Positions 1 to 10,156 of a stretch of DNA of 64,000 nucleotides are shown here, piece after piece (positions within the stretch are counted from its first letter, which is position 1; every line of letters starts with the position of its first letter). Made by a program: the position numbers and the translations under genes. The notes below the pieces were generated by a model. The model did no database searches. It saw only the letters and a program-made list of their open reading frames with translations, and was not told where the DNA came from. The DNA comes from Apiosordaria backusii (lineage: Eukaryota > Ascomycota > Sordariomycetes > Sordariales > Lasiosphaeriaceae), in the NCBI GenBank assembly GCA_030549205.1, contig JAUKTV010000007.1:1798001-1862000 (forward strand). The letters run 5' to 3'.

Positions 1-134
1 TGTCTCAGCCTCTGTTAAGGAAGGCAGAGATGAAAATGTTTTGACAAGTCGAGTTGACATCAAAAAGAAAGCAAACGCGAAAGCAAAGACTAGATGATGC
101 AAAGGCCCAAAAAATAAAACTGCAAAAGAAGATT

Positions 135-249
135 TCCCACACCGGGGTTTGAACCCGGGTCTCCAGGGTAATCACAATACCCATCCTGCTTGGAAGGCAG
201 GATGCAAGTTGTTGAAAACCTGACATGCTAACCACTACACTATATGGGA
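135..249 (-). tRNA. tRNA-Glu (anticodon UUC), intron-containing
   Basis: On the minus strand a full cloverleaf can be drawn. The acceptor arm TCCCATA pairs with TGTGGGA, the D-arm is GTGT/GCAT, and the T-arm CCGGG-TTCAAAC-CCCGG is perfectly paired. The anticodon stem TCAGG/CCTGG encloses TTTTCA, giving anticodon UUC after U33. About 44 nt of intron follow position 37. Inside the intron an 8-bp hairpin (182-189 with 197-204) is visible. A TTTT run lies at 124-127, about 8 nt past the 3' end, and is a plausible Pol III terminator. The exact intron boundaries are inferred. Confidence 0.88.
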
Positions 250-1329
250 GTTTTTAGTTGTTTGTTTGTTGGAAATTAGCTTGCGGAAGGTGGTATATAT
301 GGGAAAGGGCAAGCGAGGGAAGGAAGGAGGGCTTGTTGGGTGGCGGTGGCGGTTGGCTCCTTCCTTCCTCTGATGCTCCGGTTGGTGAGAAGCATGAAGG
401 GGTGGTGACTTCGTTCCGCGTTGGGGATGGCAGGGCTTGACGGGAGTCACTGATTTCAGATGGGAGTAGCCTGATGGTCTCAAAAAGAAAGGTTCGCAAT
501 GCTCTGTACTGTGGTTATGAGCTTTGTTTGCTTCTTCACTCTTAGGCCTCAATGCAAGAGGAGAATATCAAGACGGGTGGGTGCATTGTTTGCGACTTGT
601 CTGTCGAGTTTGTAACTTCCCCAGAACAGACATGACCATCCGGAGCAAGGCGAGCGGCTCCGGAAATCTCTTGGTTTTTCGAGTGCACAATCCCAGAAAA
701 TGAGATCTAACAGAGGGGAAACAAAGACTCTGCTTTGAGCTGACCCTGGGGGCGGACGTGTCATGCTGCGTTTCGGAGAAATTCGCAGGATGCTGAGATA
801 CTCTCCATGTTAAGCATAATGGCGGAGACATAACGCTCACTCAACCCATATATGGACTGTGAATTCTCTCCGTATAAGTGCGGATAGGTTAGCACAGAGA
901 AGAGGCAAGGCCCTCGTCTAACTAGTCCACGATCTCAGAGACATCGAGTTATTGGCTGATATCGTAAGAAGAGTTGAACTGGAATATCCATGGCTTATAT
1001 GGCTAACAAAAATAGTATAAATGTTCTGAAATTTTCTTGTTGGCATGCGTCAATCGGAAGCTGAGGTCTGAGATAGAGAATGACCTTGAGGATTTTGGTC
1101 ACTTCGGCAAGTCACACTTTGCATTCATGGTAAGATGACAACTCTGTCTTGGAATATGGCTGATTAGAGACACTGTATAGATAATACTGGCTCTCTTCGG
1201 GGCTGTAGGAAAGAAGACATGTTCGTGGGACTCGACGAAAAGGGGTTGTGACTTGAGAGTGCTGGGTACAATGATATACCCAACCTCGGTAAACTTCAGC
1301 AAGCTACGACAAGTGTTAACAGTTGAAAA
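250..1329. other. intergenic stretch between the two tRNA genes
   Basis: Short open frames are present on both strands, but none shows a recognisable domain, codon bias or splice-linked continuation. I see no gene here. Confidence 0.5.
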
Positions 1330-1409
1330 TCTTCCGTAGTATAGTGGTCAGTATGTGAGCTTGTCATTTCAACAACGCTCGAGACCCGGGTTCAATTCCC
1401 GGCGGGAGA
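1330..1409 (+). tRNA. tRNA-Asp (anticodon GUC), short intron
   Basis: The acceptor arm TCTTCCG pairs with CGGGAGA, the D-arm is GTAT/GTAT around AGTGGTCA, the anticodon stem is TGAGC/GCTCG, and the T-arm CCGGG-TTCAATT-CCCGG is perfect. The loop TTGTCA gives anticodon GUC. About 9 extra nucleotides after position 37 fit a small tRNA intron. A T5 run at 1427-1431 is a good Pol III terminator. It is an independent Pol III unit, not linked to the upstream tRNA-Glu. Confidence 0.9.
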
Positions 1410-2237
1410 GAAATATGACCGAATTATTTTTGCCATTCCTCACCTCTAATAAAAATTTCTCTTTTACATCACCTCCCCTTTACCCTCCTTCAAGGCTTCA
1501 GTGTTGACAGCCAGTTATATCTCGAATCATGTCCAGCATGTTTGCAAACAATGCCGTTGAACGACAAGGCAAGCAAGACAGAGAGAGCCTTGCCTTGCCT
1601 TGTGGATGGAGTCCGAGGGAGATACCCCACCCCCTCGGGCCGATGTCACTTCACTTTTCACATGAGGCCACACACGGAGCGCAAGACAATTCAATTCTCT
1701 ACTCAACCCCCTTTCCCGCTATTTCTACTTCACAAGTCTTTGTTTACATATATGCCCCAGGTCATCAGGTCAACAACATACAAAACAGCCATGCTATTCT
1801 TTCATGCCCCACGAAAGCCAAAGTCATCATGAGCTGTTAATGATGGAATGAATAAGAAGAAACTATCAAAAAACACCAGTTCCAATGCTATTGCCCGATT
1901 TATCTCTCAAAACGCCCTAAAAGCACAAAATGAATGGGACACCTCTTTTTTTTTTTTTCGTTGGCGGAAAAAAGGAAACCAAACCCGCCTGCTACCAAGC
2001 AAATGAATGAGTGATGAGCTAGGTTTGTAACATCTTTTGCTCCCTTCCTTCTACATACTGTCCGACTACCCAACTGACACCGAGGACCCATTAAGTTATG
2101 TCAGTTGTCGACTCTCTGGGTGTTGTGAAAACAAAAGCCACCAACTCCAGGTCGCAGACTTCCCCGTTGAACGCCGTCTAATCGTGGCGGGGGTGATTTT
2201 GTACAGGTTGCCTTATGTTGATTGATGATCAAATCAT
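1410..2237. other. intergenic, 3' flank of the desaturase gene
   Basis: No supported gene. A T-run lies near 1947-1959, and the segment nearest 2237 is expected to hold the 3' UTR of the minus-strand desaturase. The open frames here look like noise. Confidence 0.5.
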
Positions 2238-3734
2238 TCAAGCAGCATCGGCAGTGGCAACGGGCTGAGCGACCTTGGTGGCCTGGTTGCCGGCGCGGAC
2301 AATTTTCTGACCGGAAGAGTCGGTAACTGTTTGGACGTCCTTGTTCTCGGACTGGGCACGCTTCCAGATCTCAACCTCGCAACCGCCACGGAGGACACCG
2401 ACTCTCATGGTAGAAAGAAGGTTGTGGGCGGCGTTGGAGTGGTTGTAGACACCACCGTTGAAGACGGCAGTGGCGTCCTTGCCAATCGCAGAGTTGATAA
2501 GAGTCTTGCCACCAGGGTGGTCGGCAATGAACTTGCCAACATCGTGGATGATACCAGCGATGGCAACCAAGGCCTTGCCGTTCTTAGACTCCTCGACGAA
2601 GTCGTCCCAGCTGACAACGGGAAGGTTCTCGAGAGGAATACCCCAGTCAAGGGTGACGCGCTTCTGGTCGAGCTTCTTCTGGAGCTGCTGGAGTCTGCCC
2701 TTCTCAATCTCGTTCTGGGGGAAGGTCTTGAGGTTGTAGGCGAAACCGAGGAACTTCATGGTCGAGATGAACCACTTGGTGGGGTCATACTGCCACCACT
2801 CAATAGCGTTACGGAAATCGCTGGGGAACTCGTGGTGGAAGTTGTGGTAACCCTCACCAAGGGTGACGATGGCAGTGACGACGTGATCTCTCGGTGAGTT
2901 GCGGTCATCGAAGGGCTGGTCGCCGAGCCAGTGAGCCAGGGAGTTGACGCAGAAGGTGGCCTGCTGAATGAAGAAGATGCGGAGGATACCGGCATAGACG
3001 AAGCCACCGGCCCAGTCGCCCCAGCCGAAACCGCAGACGAGCATGGGAACGATCAGGGCCATGGTGATGACCGACTTGATGTAGTTGCGGTGCTGCCAGA
3101 CAACGACGGCGTCATCGTTGAGATCAGTGATGTCGGTACGGCCGATACGGCGGGGGTTCTGCTTCATGACCATCCAGCCAATGTGGCTGTAGAGCAGACC
3201 CTTGCGGACAGAGTAGGGATCCTTCTCGGTATCGGTGTAGCGGTGGTGAGAACGATGGAGACTGGACCACCACCGGGCACTGCCCTCGACAGCGGCGGCG
3301 CCACCAGCGGCAAGGAAGATCTTGAGGGGAAGGGTAGCCTTGTAGCTGGTGTGAGCCCACAGACGATGGTAACCGGCAGTGATGCCGAGACCAGCGAAGA
3401 AGTAGTAGAGCACAGTGAAGACGGCCGTCTTCAGCTGCAGAGGCACCCAGTACGAGGAGATGAGGCCCGTAAGGGGAATGAAGATGATGAAGGTGGTGTT
3501 GAGCCAGTTGACGTGCTTGTACCAGTTCTTGGCTGTGATGGGTTGGTCGGTAATGTCTGTTGAGGAGAATTTGTTAGCATGCCGGAGCGACCGGATAATG
3601 CGATCTGGCAACCTACGAGGCTTCTTGATGTCCCAGTTCTTCTTGCGGATGGGGACATAGTCCTTGGTTCCATCGGGGAAGGACTCAGCCTGGAGGACCG
3701 CCGAAGCGGGAGCCTCAGACGACGACGACGCCAT
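2238..3734 (-). CDS. ole1: acyl-CoA delta-9 (stearoyl-CoA) desaturase with C-terminal cytochrome b5 domain
   Basis: Introduces the cis-9 double bond into palmitoyl- and stearoyl-CoA in the ER membrane. The three diiron histidine boxes are HRLWAH (about residues 103-108), HRSHH (140-144) and HNFHH (277-281), with hydrophobic membrane segments around them. The C-terminal cytochrome b5 domain has its heme HPGG at about 386-389. The first ATG is at 3734; upstream codons in the same frame begin only with TTG. A 60-nt intron (3557-3616: GTAGGT donor, GCTAAC branch, CAACAG acceptor) is a multiple of three and stop-free, so the raw frame reads through it. Splicing gives the family sequence KKPHITDQPIT and a 478-residue protein. 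CDS: complement(join(2238..3556,3617..3734)). Gene symbol by yeast homology. Confidence 0.93.
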   Translation of the reverse strand: MASSSSEAPASAVLQAESFPDGTKDYVPIRKKNWDIKKPRRLPDRIIRSLRHANKFSSTDITDQPITAKNWYKHVNWLNTTFIIFIPLTGLISSYWVPLQLKTAVFTVLYYFFAGLGITAGYHRLWAHTSYKATLPLKIFLAAGGAAAVEGSARWWSSLHRSHHRYTDTEKDPYSVRKGLLYSHIGWMVMKQNPRRIGRTDITDLNDDAVVVWQHRNYIKSVITMALIVPMLVCGFGWGDWAGGFVYAGILRIFFIQQATFCVNSLAHWLGDQPFDDRNSPRDHVVTAIVTLGEGYHNFHHEFPSDFRNAIEWWQYDPTKWFISTMKFLGFAYNLKTFPQNEIEKGRLQQLQKKLDQKRVTLDWGIPLENLPVVSWDDFVEESKNGKALVAIAGIIHDVGKFIADHPGGKTLINSAIGKDATAVFNGGVYNHSNAAHNLLSTMRVGVLRGGCEVEIWKRAQSENKDVQTVTDSSGQKIVRAGNQATKVAQPVATADAA

Positions 3735-6700
3735 GTCGAGGGCGGAAGTCGCGGAGGTTGTCAATATCGCGGTCGATGAGGACGTCGGCCTTGGTCCTCT
3801 CTCGTCGTCGATGTGCTGAAGAGGTGCTGAGGTTCGCTGAAGGGCGGATGTGGAGGGGTCTCAGGCAAGAGGGAAGCAAAAGTCAAAGCAGGAAAGGGCT
3901 GGCTGGAAAGTTTTATAAGAAAGGGTGGTTCAAGCAAGCAAGGGTCTGAGCTGTGGGTTTAGGCGGGGAGTGGGTTGAGGGAGGCCCGGCGTCAGGATTG
4001 TGGTGGCATGCGTGTGCCGGGTTCCTGTGTACTTCAATTTGCTGCCAAAATTGCAGGCCACCCAGGTCACTGTCTGTTCAGCGTCAACGGATTTCCTCAA
4101 CAGCGATTGGACCACCAGGAAACCGAGTGTGAATCCAGCCTTTTTTGCACCTGCTGCGTGCTGGTGCTGTCAATCTGTGGAGCGGGCGGCAATGAATCCC
4201 GCCGGGAGCAGGAACAGTTGCGGTGGCCAATTCTTGTTCTCACTCAGTACAGACGAATTTGGTTGGGATATCTGGGATGATACCACGGTATCTCTCGAAC
4301 GAGCTCCTGACACGATCAGCACTGGCCGAGGTTTCGAGAGCTGGTACTCTTAGGTCACAACTGCATCAAGTGCTGCCGGGCTCTGCCGAGGATAGCATAT
4401 GGATGGTGCCATCTGGTGTTGAAGGTATCTCCCTAGCCTTGATCAAAGTGACTTTTCCCGTTTCCCGAATTTTGTTGAGGAAACTGTTGGGGAGGCGTTC
4501 ATGTTTGGGTGGGGGACATGTAAGTCAAAATCAACGCTGATTGGCTGCCCGTCAAATCTGCATGCCCACGACGTCGTCCGAGCTCCGCCTTTCCAGAACG
4601 GCTTCCTGCCATCGAAAAACACCGTCTACAACCCCGGCCGTGGCAAACCCACGACAATCACTGTCCCGCCAAAAAGCCAAGCAGTCTTTGACGCAAGGTT
4701 CCCCATATTCTGAGCGTGGAAAGAGAGCCCGGCGATGGAGCCCGATCTTGAATCACATGTCAAAATCTCGAACAATCAACAGCATAACGAAAGTCGGCGC
4801 CAACAGTTGCCCCTCATCTGTTGAATCCAACGACATCTGCCAGTTCATCCCATCTTGTCTCTTGAGTTCCACGACGCAGGGTGGCCGTTTCTGTGATGCC
4901 TCTCATCTCTCGAAATCCATGCGTTGTCTGGTACCTGCGCAGGGGAATCCCCCAATGGCAGGCTCTAGAATTCAAGCCACACAGCCAAAAGGGCCCCTCT
5001 TTTCCACTCTTAATCGTTGTGTTCGGGCGGAAGGAACCGTCGTCATTCAAGGCTGAAGTGGAGTTTCGCCTTGCCTTGGGATTTTGCCAAGACGCCATCT
5101 TCAACCAGGCGGTCTGTTAGTGCAATCTAGACGTCACCACAGATAGCCCTAACATCCCCATACCTCGACCTCCCTCACCGAAAAGTTGCTGTGCTACAAC
5201 ACGTCTGGTGTGTTTATCTTTCACATCTCGAGGATATCGATGTCGTCAGACCCTAAACGCACTGATAATAGCGGATTCAGCTGAGTCTGCTCGCACCTAC
5301 CATGGGTCCAACGTTATCGTCATCACCAAGGCAATCAGTCGGCTCATCAGTCTAAGAAACTCTAGAGAAACCCCATCCATGGTCCATCTACACACATTAT
5401 TCCTAGCCTCGAAGCGGGAACCCCTGACAAGTGTTGATGGAAATACCGGAGATCTAAACGCCACACCCGCAATGCTGGTGACGATCTGGCCTCGGCGCGC
5501 GCCACTCGCTCTCGCCACGGACAGAGCCGCAACTCCGGTTATTGCCCATCCACGCCACATTTTGACGTCCCAACTCTCCGGTAGCTGTCATGCTGTCAAG
5601 AAGACGTCAAGAAGACGCCAAGACTGTCAACTACTCCTGAATCAGCAGCTCACTTGAGATGACACCATGGGTCAGGCATCAAGCTAGCACACTCTTCACC
5701 CCCTCATCATATTAACGTCAAACGCAGAAAAGATGACTCCCAACGTAGCAGGTAGGGCACAATTGGATTCTTACCATAAGACGAGCATTATCAGTCATGT
5801 TTTCTACATACTATCATCACCGAGCTGCAAGCCACATACTCCTCTCATCGTCATCAACCCCACAACAGTCTCAAATGGTCGCCATAACCAAAAAGCTTTT
5901 GCCCATGGGACGTTACTGACAGTAGATAACCTAAACATCGAATTAATACTCGACAAGCCACCCCGTCCATCGTCGATCAAATCGTCCGAGTAAGCAGCAG
6001 CATGGAGAGTCCATGACGACAGCGACACCATTTCCCTGCCCACTTCTCCAAATCTCACCACACCCGTTCAATGCATATGTAGCTCGAACTCAAAACATCT
6101 CATCATCACACCCGAGATGTTGCAAGTAAACTGGCCGTAAGAGTTCAATGTCCGCCAGTTCAGAGGTACGGACTCACCCATCACGGCCACCCTAGTGTGA
6201 TTGATCCTCCCTTCCTTGCAAATCGCCTCGATGAGTAGGTAGACGTGGTAGACACGACCGTGTCAGCTTAGGCCACGTCCCATATACCAGGTAAGGCATG
6301 ATAGATCAACTTTTCCGTAGCGAAAAACCGATCAAATTAAAGCACCAGAAACAACTGCATTGTATAACTGCATTGTATACCTATCAAGGATCACCATCAA
6401 ATGTAAACGTATCAAAATAACTAGAATGGATGAAGCTGCTCGCTCCTGCTTCTCTTGCGCATTTCAAGTAAATAGATGATGAAAACGAGTTAAATATCTA
6501 TCTCCCTCCCTCAATACCGCCACCGGTTTTTCTGGTCCTGTTCCAGCAGCATGATTCAACCAGTTGGTAACCCCTCGTCCCTTGACCTCGAACGTAGGTA
6601 TACCAACCATGAGCATGGTTCCTTGGGCGGTATTCCACATACAACCGACAAGAAACACACGCTGTTAGATCATATATATCATCATATATCATCATATATA

Positions 6701-7267
6701 TCGTCATATATCATCATATATATCGTCATACATATATCTCAAAAAGTAACATGCGCACAAGCAATGAATAAATACACAAATATCATAAAACTCATCAACA
6801 AACAAACAAAGAGACTACTCCCCAATTCCCAGTGCCCCCGCCCAAGATTCTCCCATGCCTTGACTCGCAGCAACCCCCTTCCCCCCCCCGCCCCTCCCCA
6901 ACCTTACCTCCTAATGTCGCCATTTCCATATATAACTTGGCAGAAAGCCAAACTTGCAGATTACCGCCCCAGTACTGGTAAAAAAAGCCAAAAACTTGCT
7001 CACCTGCGCCTGAAAAGTACATATCCGCGAGGTGAAAAAGCAAAAGTAATAAAGCAGCTAAAAATCAAATATGCCATCCCAAATCCCATCCCAACCCTAT
7101 TTCCAAGCTAAACAAAACAAACAAAAGTAAAAACTGTACGTTTCATCTCAAATGTGTCGGTCGTGTTAACTCGACTCGATCGCTCGCAGTCATGTACGTC
7201 ATCATCATCATCCTCCTCCCTCTACCCTACCTATCATCTCTCCTTCCATATCCCTCAAACCCATGAA
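3735..7267. other. long intergenic region upstream of the desaturase and downstream of the kinase
   Basis: Holds the desaturase promoter and leader next to 3735 and the kinase 3' UTR next to 7267. Plus-strand open frames around 4541-5056 and 5208-5657 have no motifs and no splice-consistent continuation. A short near-repeat of a caagaagacg-type unit occurs near 5598-5625. I support no gene here. Confidence 0.5.
6670..6737. repeat. AT-rich tandem repeat of ATCATATAT-type units
   Basis: Imperfect repeats of a roughly 10-nt ATCATATATC unit, with some TCG variants, run over about 68 bases. This is a simple satellite in non-coding DNA. Confidence 0.8.
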
Positions 7268-7363
7268 TCACGACACACTCAACAACTGCCCCTTCAACCC
7301 AACCGTCTTCTCCAGCTCCTCCTCCAACCCCCCCTCCAACTCCCCCTCCAACTCCATATCCAA

Positions 7364-7398
<35 letters not shown>

Positions 7399-10156
7399 CC
7401 TCCTCATCCGCAACCTCATCCCCCTCCTCAATCTCCCCATCAACACCCACACTCCCACTCCCACTCCCACTTGACGCCGCCGCCAAACTCCCCTTTCTCT
7501 CCTTTCTCTTCCCCCCCTCATACGAAAACGCACCCCCGATATTACTCAAATCATCCGCCCTCCCCAACCGCCCCAAACTCGTCCCCAACACCACCCCAGC
7601 AGTAAAATCCTCCTGTCGTTCTCGTTGTTGTTGTTGTTCCATCGCTAACGCTTGCTGATTCTTGGTATTGTTATTATTGCTGATATTCAACCCCGGAAAA
7701 ACCCTCTCCGTCTCCCTCAGCACGTCAACCGCCACTTTATCCCTCGGCGTGCTCCCCATCTCAGTCATGTCCTTCCCACTATCAGCCCTCGACTCAGGTG
7801 TACACGGCTCTTTCTCCATGACCTCCCCTCCTCCTCCCACCTTCTTTTTCGCTTCTGTCCCCTTGTTATTGTTACTACCCCCGGGGGAAGCGACAGAGTC
7901 TGCGAAGCAGCCATAACCTCATCTATCCCAGCCTGCCCCTGCCCGCCCCCGTAATCACTCCTCGGGATAGTATGCCTCAGCGACACCCTTTGCCTTCCCC
8001 TCCTAAACCCGCCAACATCCGACTCCTCCCCTAGCACACTCCTCGGCATATCGCTCACCGACGGCGCCGCCATTGGTGTGTGCTGATAATTATCGCTCCA
8101 AGTGTTAAACCTCCTCATACCAAACCTCCCCGGTTCATTGCACCCCGCCTCGTCGCGGTGATTACTCGGCTGCGGACTCGGCGGTGACCTCCCCCTAGGC
8201 GGGTAATAATATGGGTCCTCCGCAAACGTCCCACTCCCATACGGATTCGTAGGACTATTCGGGCCAATATACTGCCACTCATTCCCCACATTCCCATTCA
8301 TAATATTAGGCGGGTGGCTTGCCACGGAAAAAATATCCGACATGTACTCCTGCGGTAGATACCCCTCTTCGTTGTTAGGGACGGCAGTCAGGGGCTCTTC
8401 CTGCTCTGGGAATAGTGACAGGAGCTGAAGTGCTTGCAGACGGTTCCTGGGGTTGTCACTCAGACAAATGTAGACAATCCTCGCAAACCAAGCCGGCACC
8501 TCGATATCATCCGGTATCTGCAACGGCCTCCCTTGCGCTTCTGGCTCATCGTCTTGTGAAGCCAACGACCACAGCACCATACCAAGTTGGTAAAGATCAG
8601 ACTTGATACCGATATACATCGAAATCCGCTGGTTGCACTCAATCATGGGCGTTGCTTCTGGCGGCTCCCAGCCCACTGGGCAACCTCGTCGGTTGATGTC
8701 GATAATCTTGGCGTCATTGTTATGATCAATAACGATGTTCGACAGCGTGAAATCTCCCTGGACAAACCCAGCTTCGTGAATCTCTGACAAACCCGCAACA
8801 ATCTGCCGCGCCCACTTCTCTCGGAGAGGCCAAGGAAGTGGAGGATGGTCGTGGGCGTGATCGTACAGGATGTCGATGAGGGCACCTTGCTCGGCGTAGC
8901 TGATTAGAATACCAGTGACGTGCTCTTCATCATCGTCGACAACAACACCGTAGAACTGGATCACGTTTCTTGCTGTGCGTAGCGAGTTGAGGGCGTTGAT
9001 TTCGTAGAGAAACTCATCGACCGTGTCCGGTCCTGGGATTTCCTTCTTGATGAGCACCTGCCCATGGACGCGCATCTTGTACACGAAGCCCGACATGTGA
9101 GAGTCAAATTGCATTTCACGTTCCTTGATGCGTCTGCATCCCGTATGCTGGATGAGGCGAACTGATGGGTAGCTGATGATTTCCTGTAGTTGTGTTAGCA
9201 ACAAAACAAAACAGAACTTTAGTCATGACAAAACACACATTAACATCCTCCACCACATGAACATGCAGCCTCCCATCAGTTGTCTGCAGTTTCAAGTTCG
9301 TGACCGTGTCATAAAACTGAATATCTGGCAGACTCTCCCGGATAGCCTCGTATATCTTGGCGCTCTTTTCCCTCTGGAATTTGGTGTGTGCTAATTCCAT
9401 CTCCAGCGAGTTATCCGGTGCGTTTCGGTAGTCCAGAGAAACCGTGACACGCCTCCAGAGATGCTCATGCTGCCTGTAAGTAACAAAAAACTTCTCCCGC
9501 TTCGACTTGTCCCGGAAATGCATCGACAAGTTCAAAATCCAGATCTGCTCCAACTCCTCATGTATTCTCGCGTCGTACTGTGAAGTCGTCACGGAATGGC
9601 GATCCAAGTCCGACATAGCCTCCCCATCATCGTCAGCGTCGTTTTCGTTGTCGTCGCCAAATCGCCCAAAGTAACCATTATTTGACATATCCTCGTCGAT
9701 TGGGATCGATGGCACGGAATGTGCGTACGGACCTGGGCTGAAGGACTGGTGAAAGAAATCCGGGGCACTGGTTCGCGGGTCGGACTGATTAAAGACACTG
9801 TTGGATGCCTGCATGCGTCTATCCATGGATACGGCTCTCCTCTCAGCAGCTGTGGGCCGGACGGGTTCGAGTTTGTGTCGCTTTTCCGACTGTTGTCTCT
9901 TGAATGTCGGAGCTCTCGGCAGACCCGGTACTACCTTTCGAGATACTCGTTTGAACGTCCCATCTTTATGTTCATCCTCTGGCCCAACACCCTGTATTCT
10001 AGGAATGTTATCGAAAGCTCCAGGCGCTCCATTTCCTTTGTCGCGGCCGAAGAGGTTGAGCCTGCGCCAAAGGCTTGGTTGGTTGTATGACTGCTCATTA
10101 TTGTCCAAGGCCGGCACCGCACCGCCCCCAGGGGTATCGACATGCGATTCCGCCAT
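7268..10156 (-). CDS. large atypical protein kinase-domain protein (apparent 1-base frameshift near its C-terminus)
   Basis: Exon 1 (9239-10156) encodes 306 residues. An intron at 9184-9238 (GTGTGT donor, GCTAAC branch, CTACAG acceptor) joins DVN to EIISYPSVRL. Residues 1-200 are basic and disordered. A protein-kinase fold follows at about 330-540: lysines at 352/353 (VLIKKEI), a catalytic-loop variant QGDFTLSN (448-455) in place of HRD, IDIN (467-470) in place of DFG, a GWEPPE segment, and SDLYQLGMVLW. The tail is low-complexity. The frame stops at 7765 as written, but the frame one base over continues as clean coding sequence to 7268, with a poly-Asp tract. One missing base at the CCCCCGGGGG run (7878-7887) would give ...SLPPGG-SNNN... 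and 944 residues; a phase-changing intron is the alternative. Substrate unknown. Confidence 0.75.

Noticed and set aside
2331..2897. Long open frames antisense to the desaturase, Lon, KH and Trm4 genes
   Set aside because: They mirror the GC-rich third positions of the true coding strand and show no independent protein features.
3557..3616. Uninterrupted 508-codon frame through the desaturase suggesting no intron and a longer N-terminus
   Set aside because: The extra 20 residues coincide exactly with GTAGGT...GCTAAC...CAACAG and break the conserved KKPHIT block. The first 10 codons start from TTG; the first ATG is at 3734.
4541..5056. Plus-strand 171-codon open frame upstream of the desaturase
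   Set aside because: Composition is unlike the real genes, with no motif and no continuation through consensus introns.
5208..5657. Plus-strand 149-codon open frame
   Set aside because: No recognisable sequence features; overlapped by an antisense open frame of similar quality.
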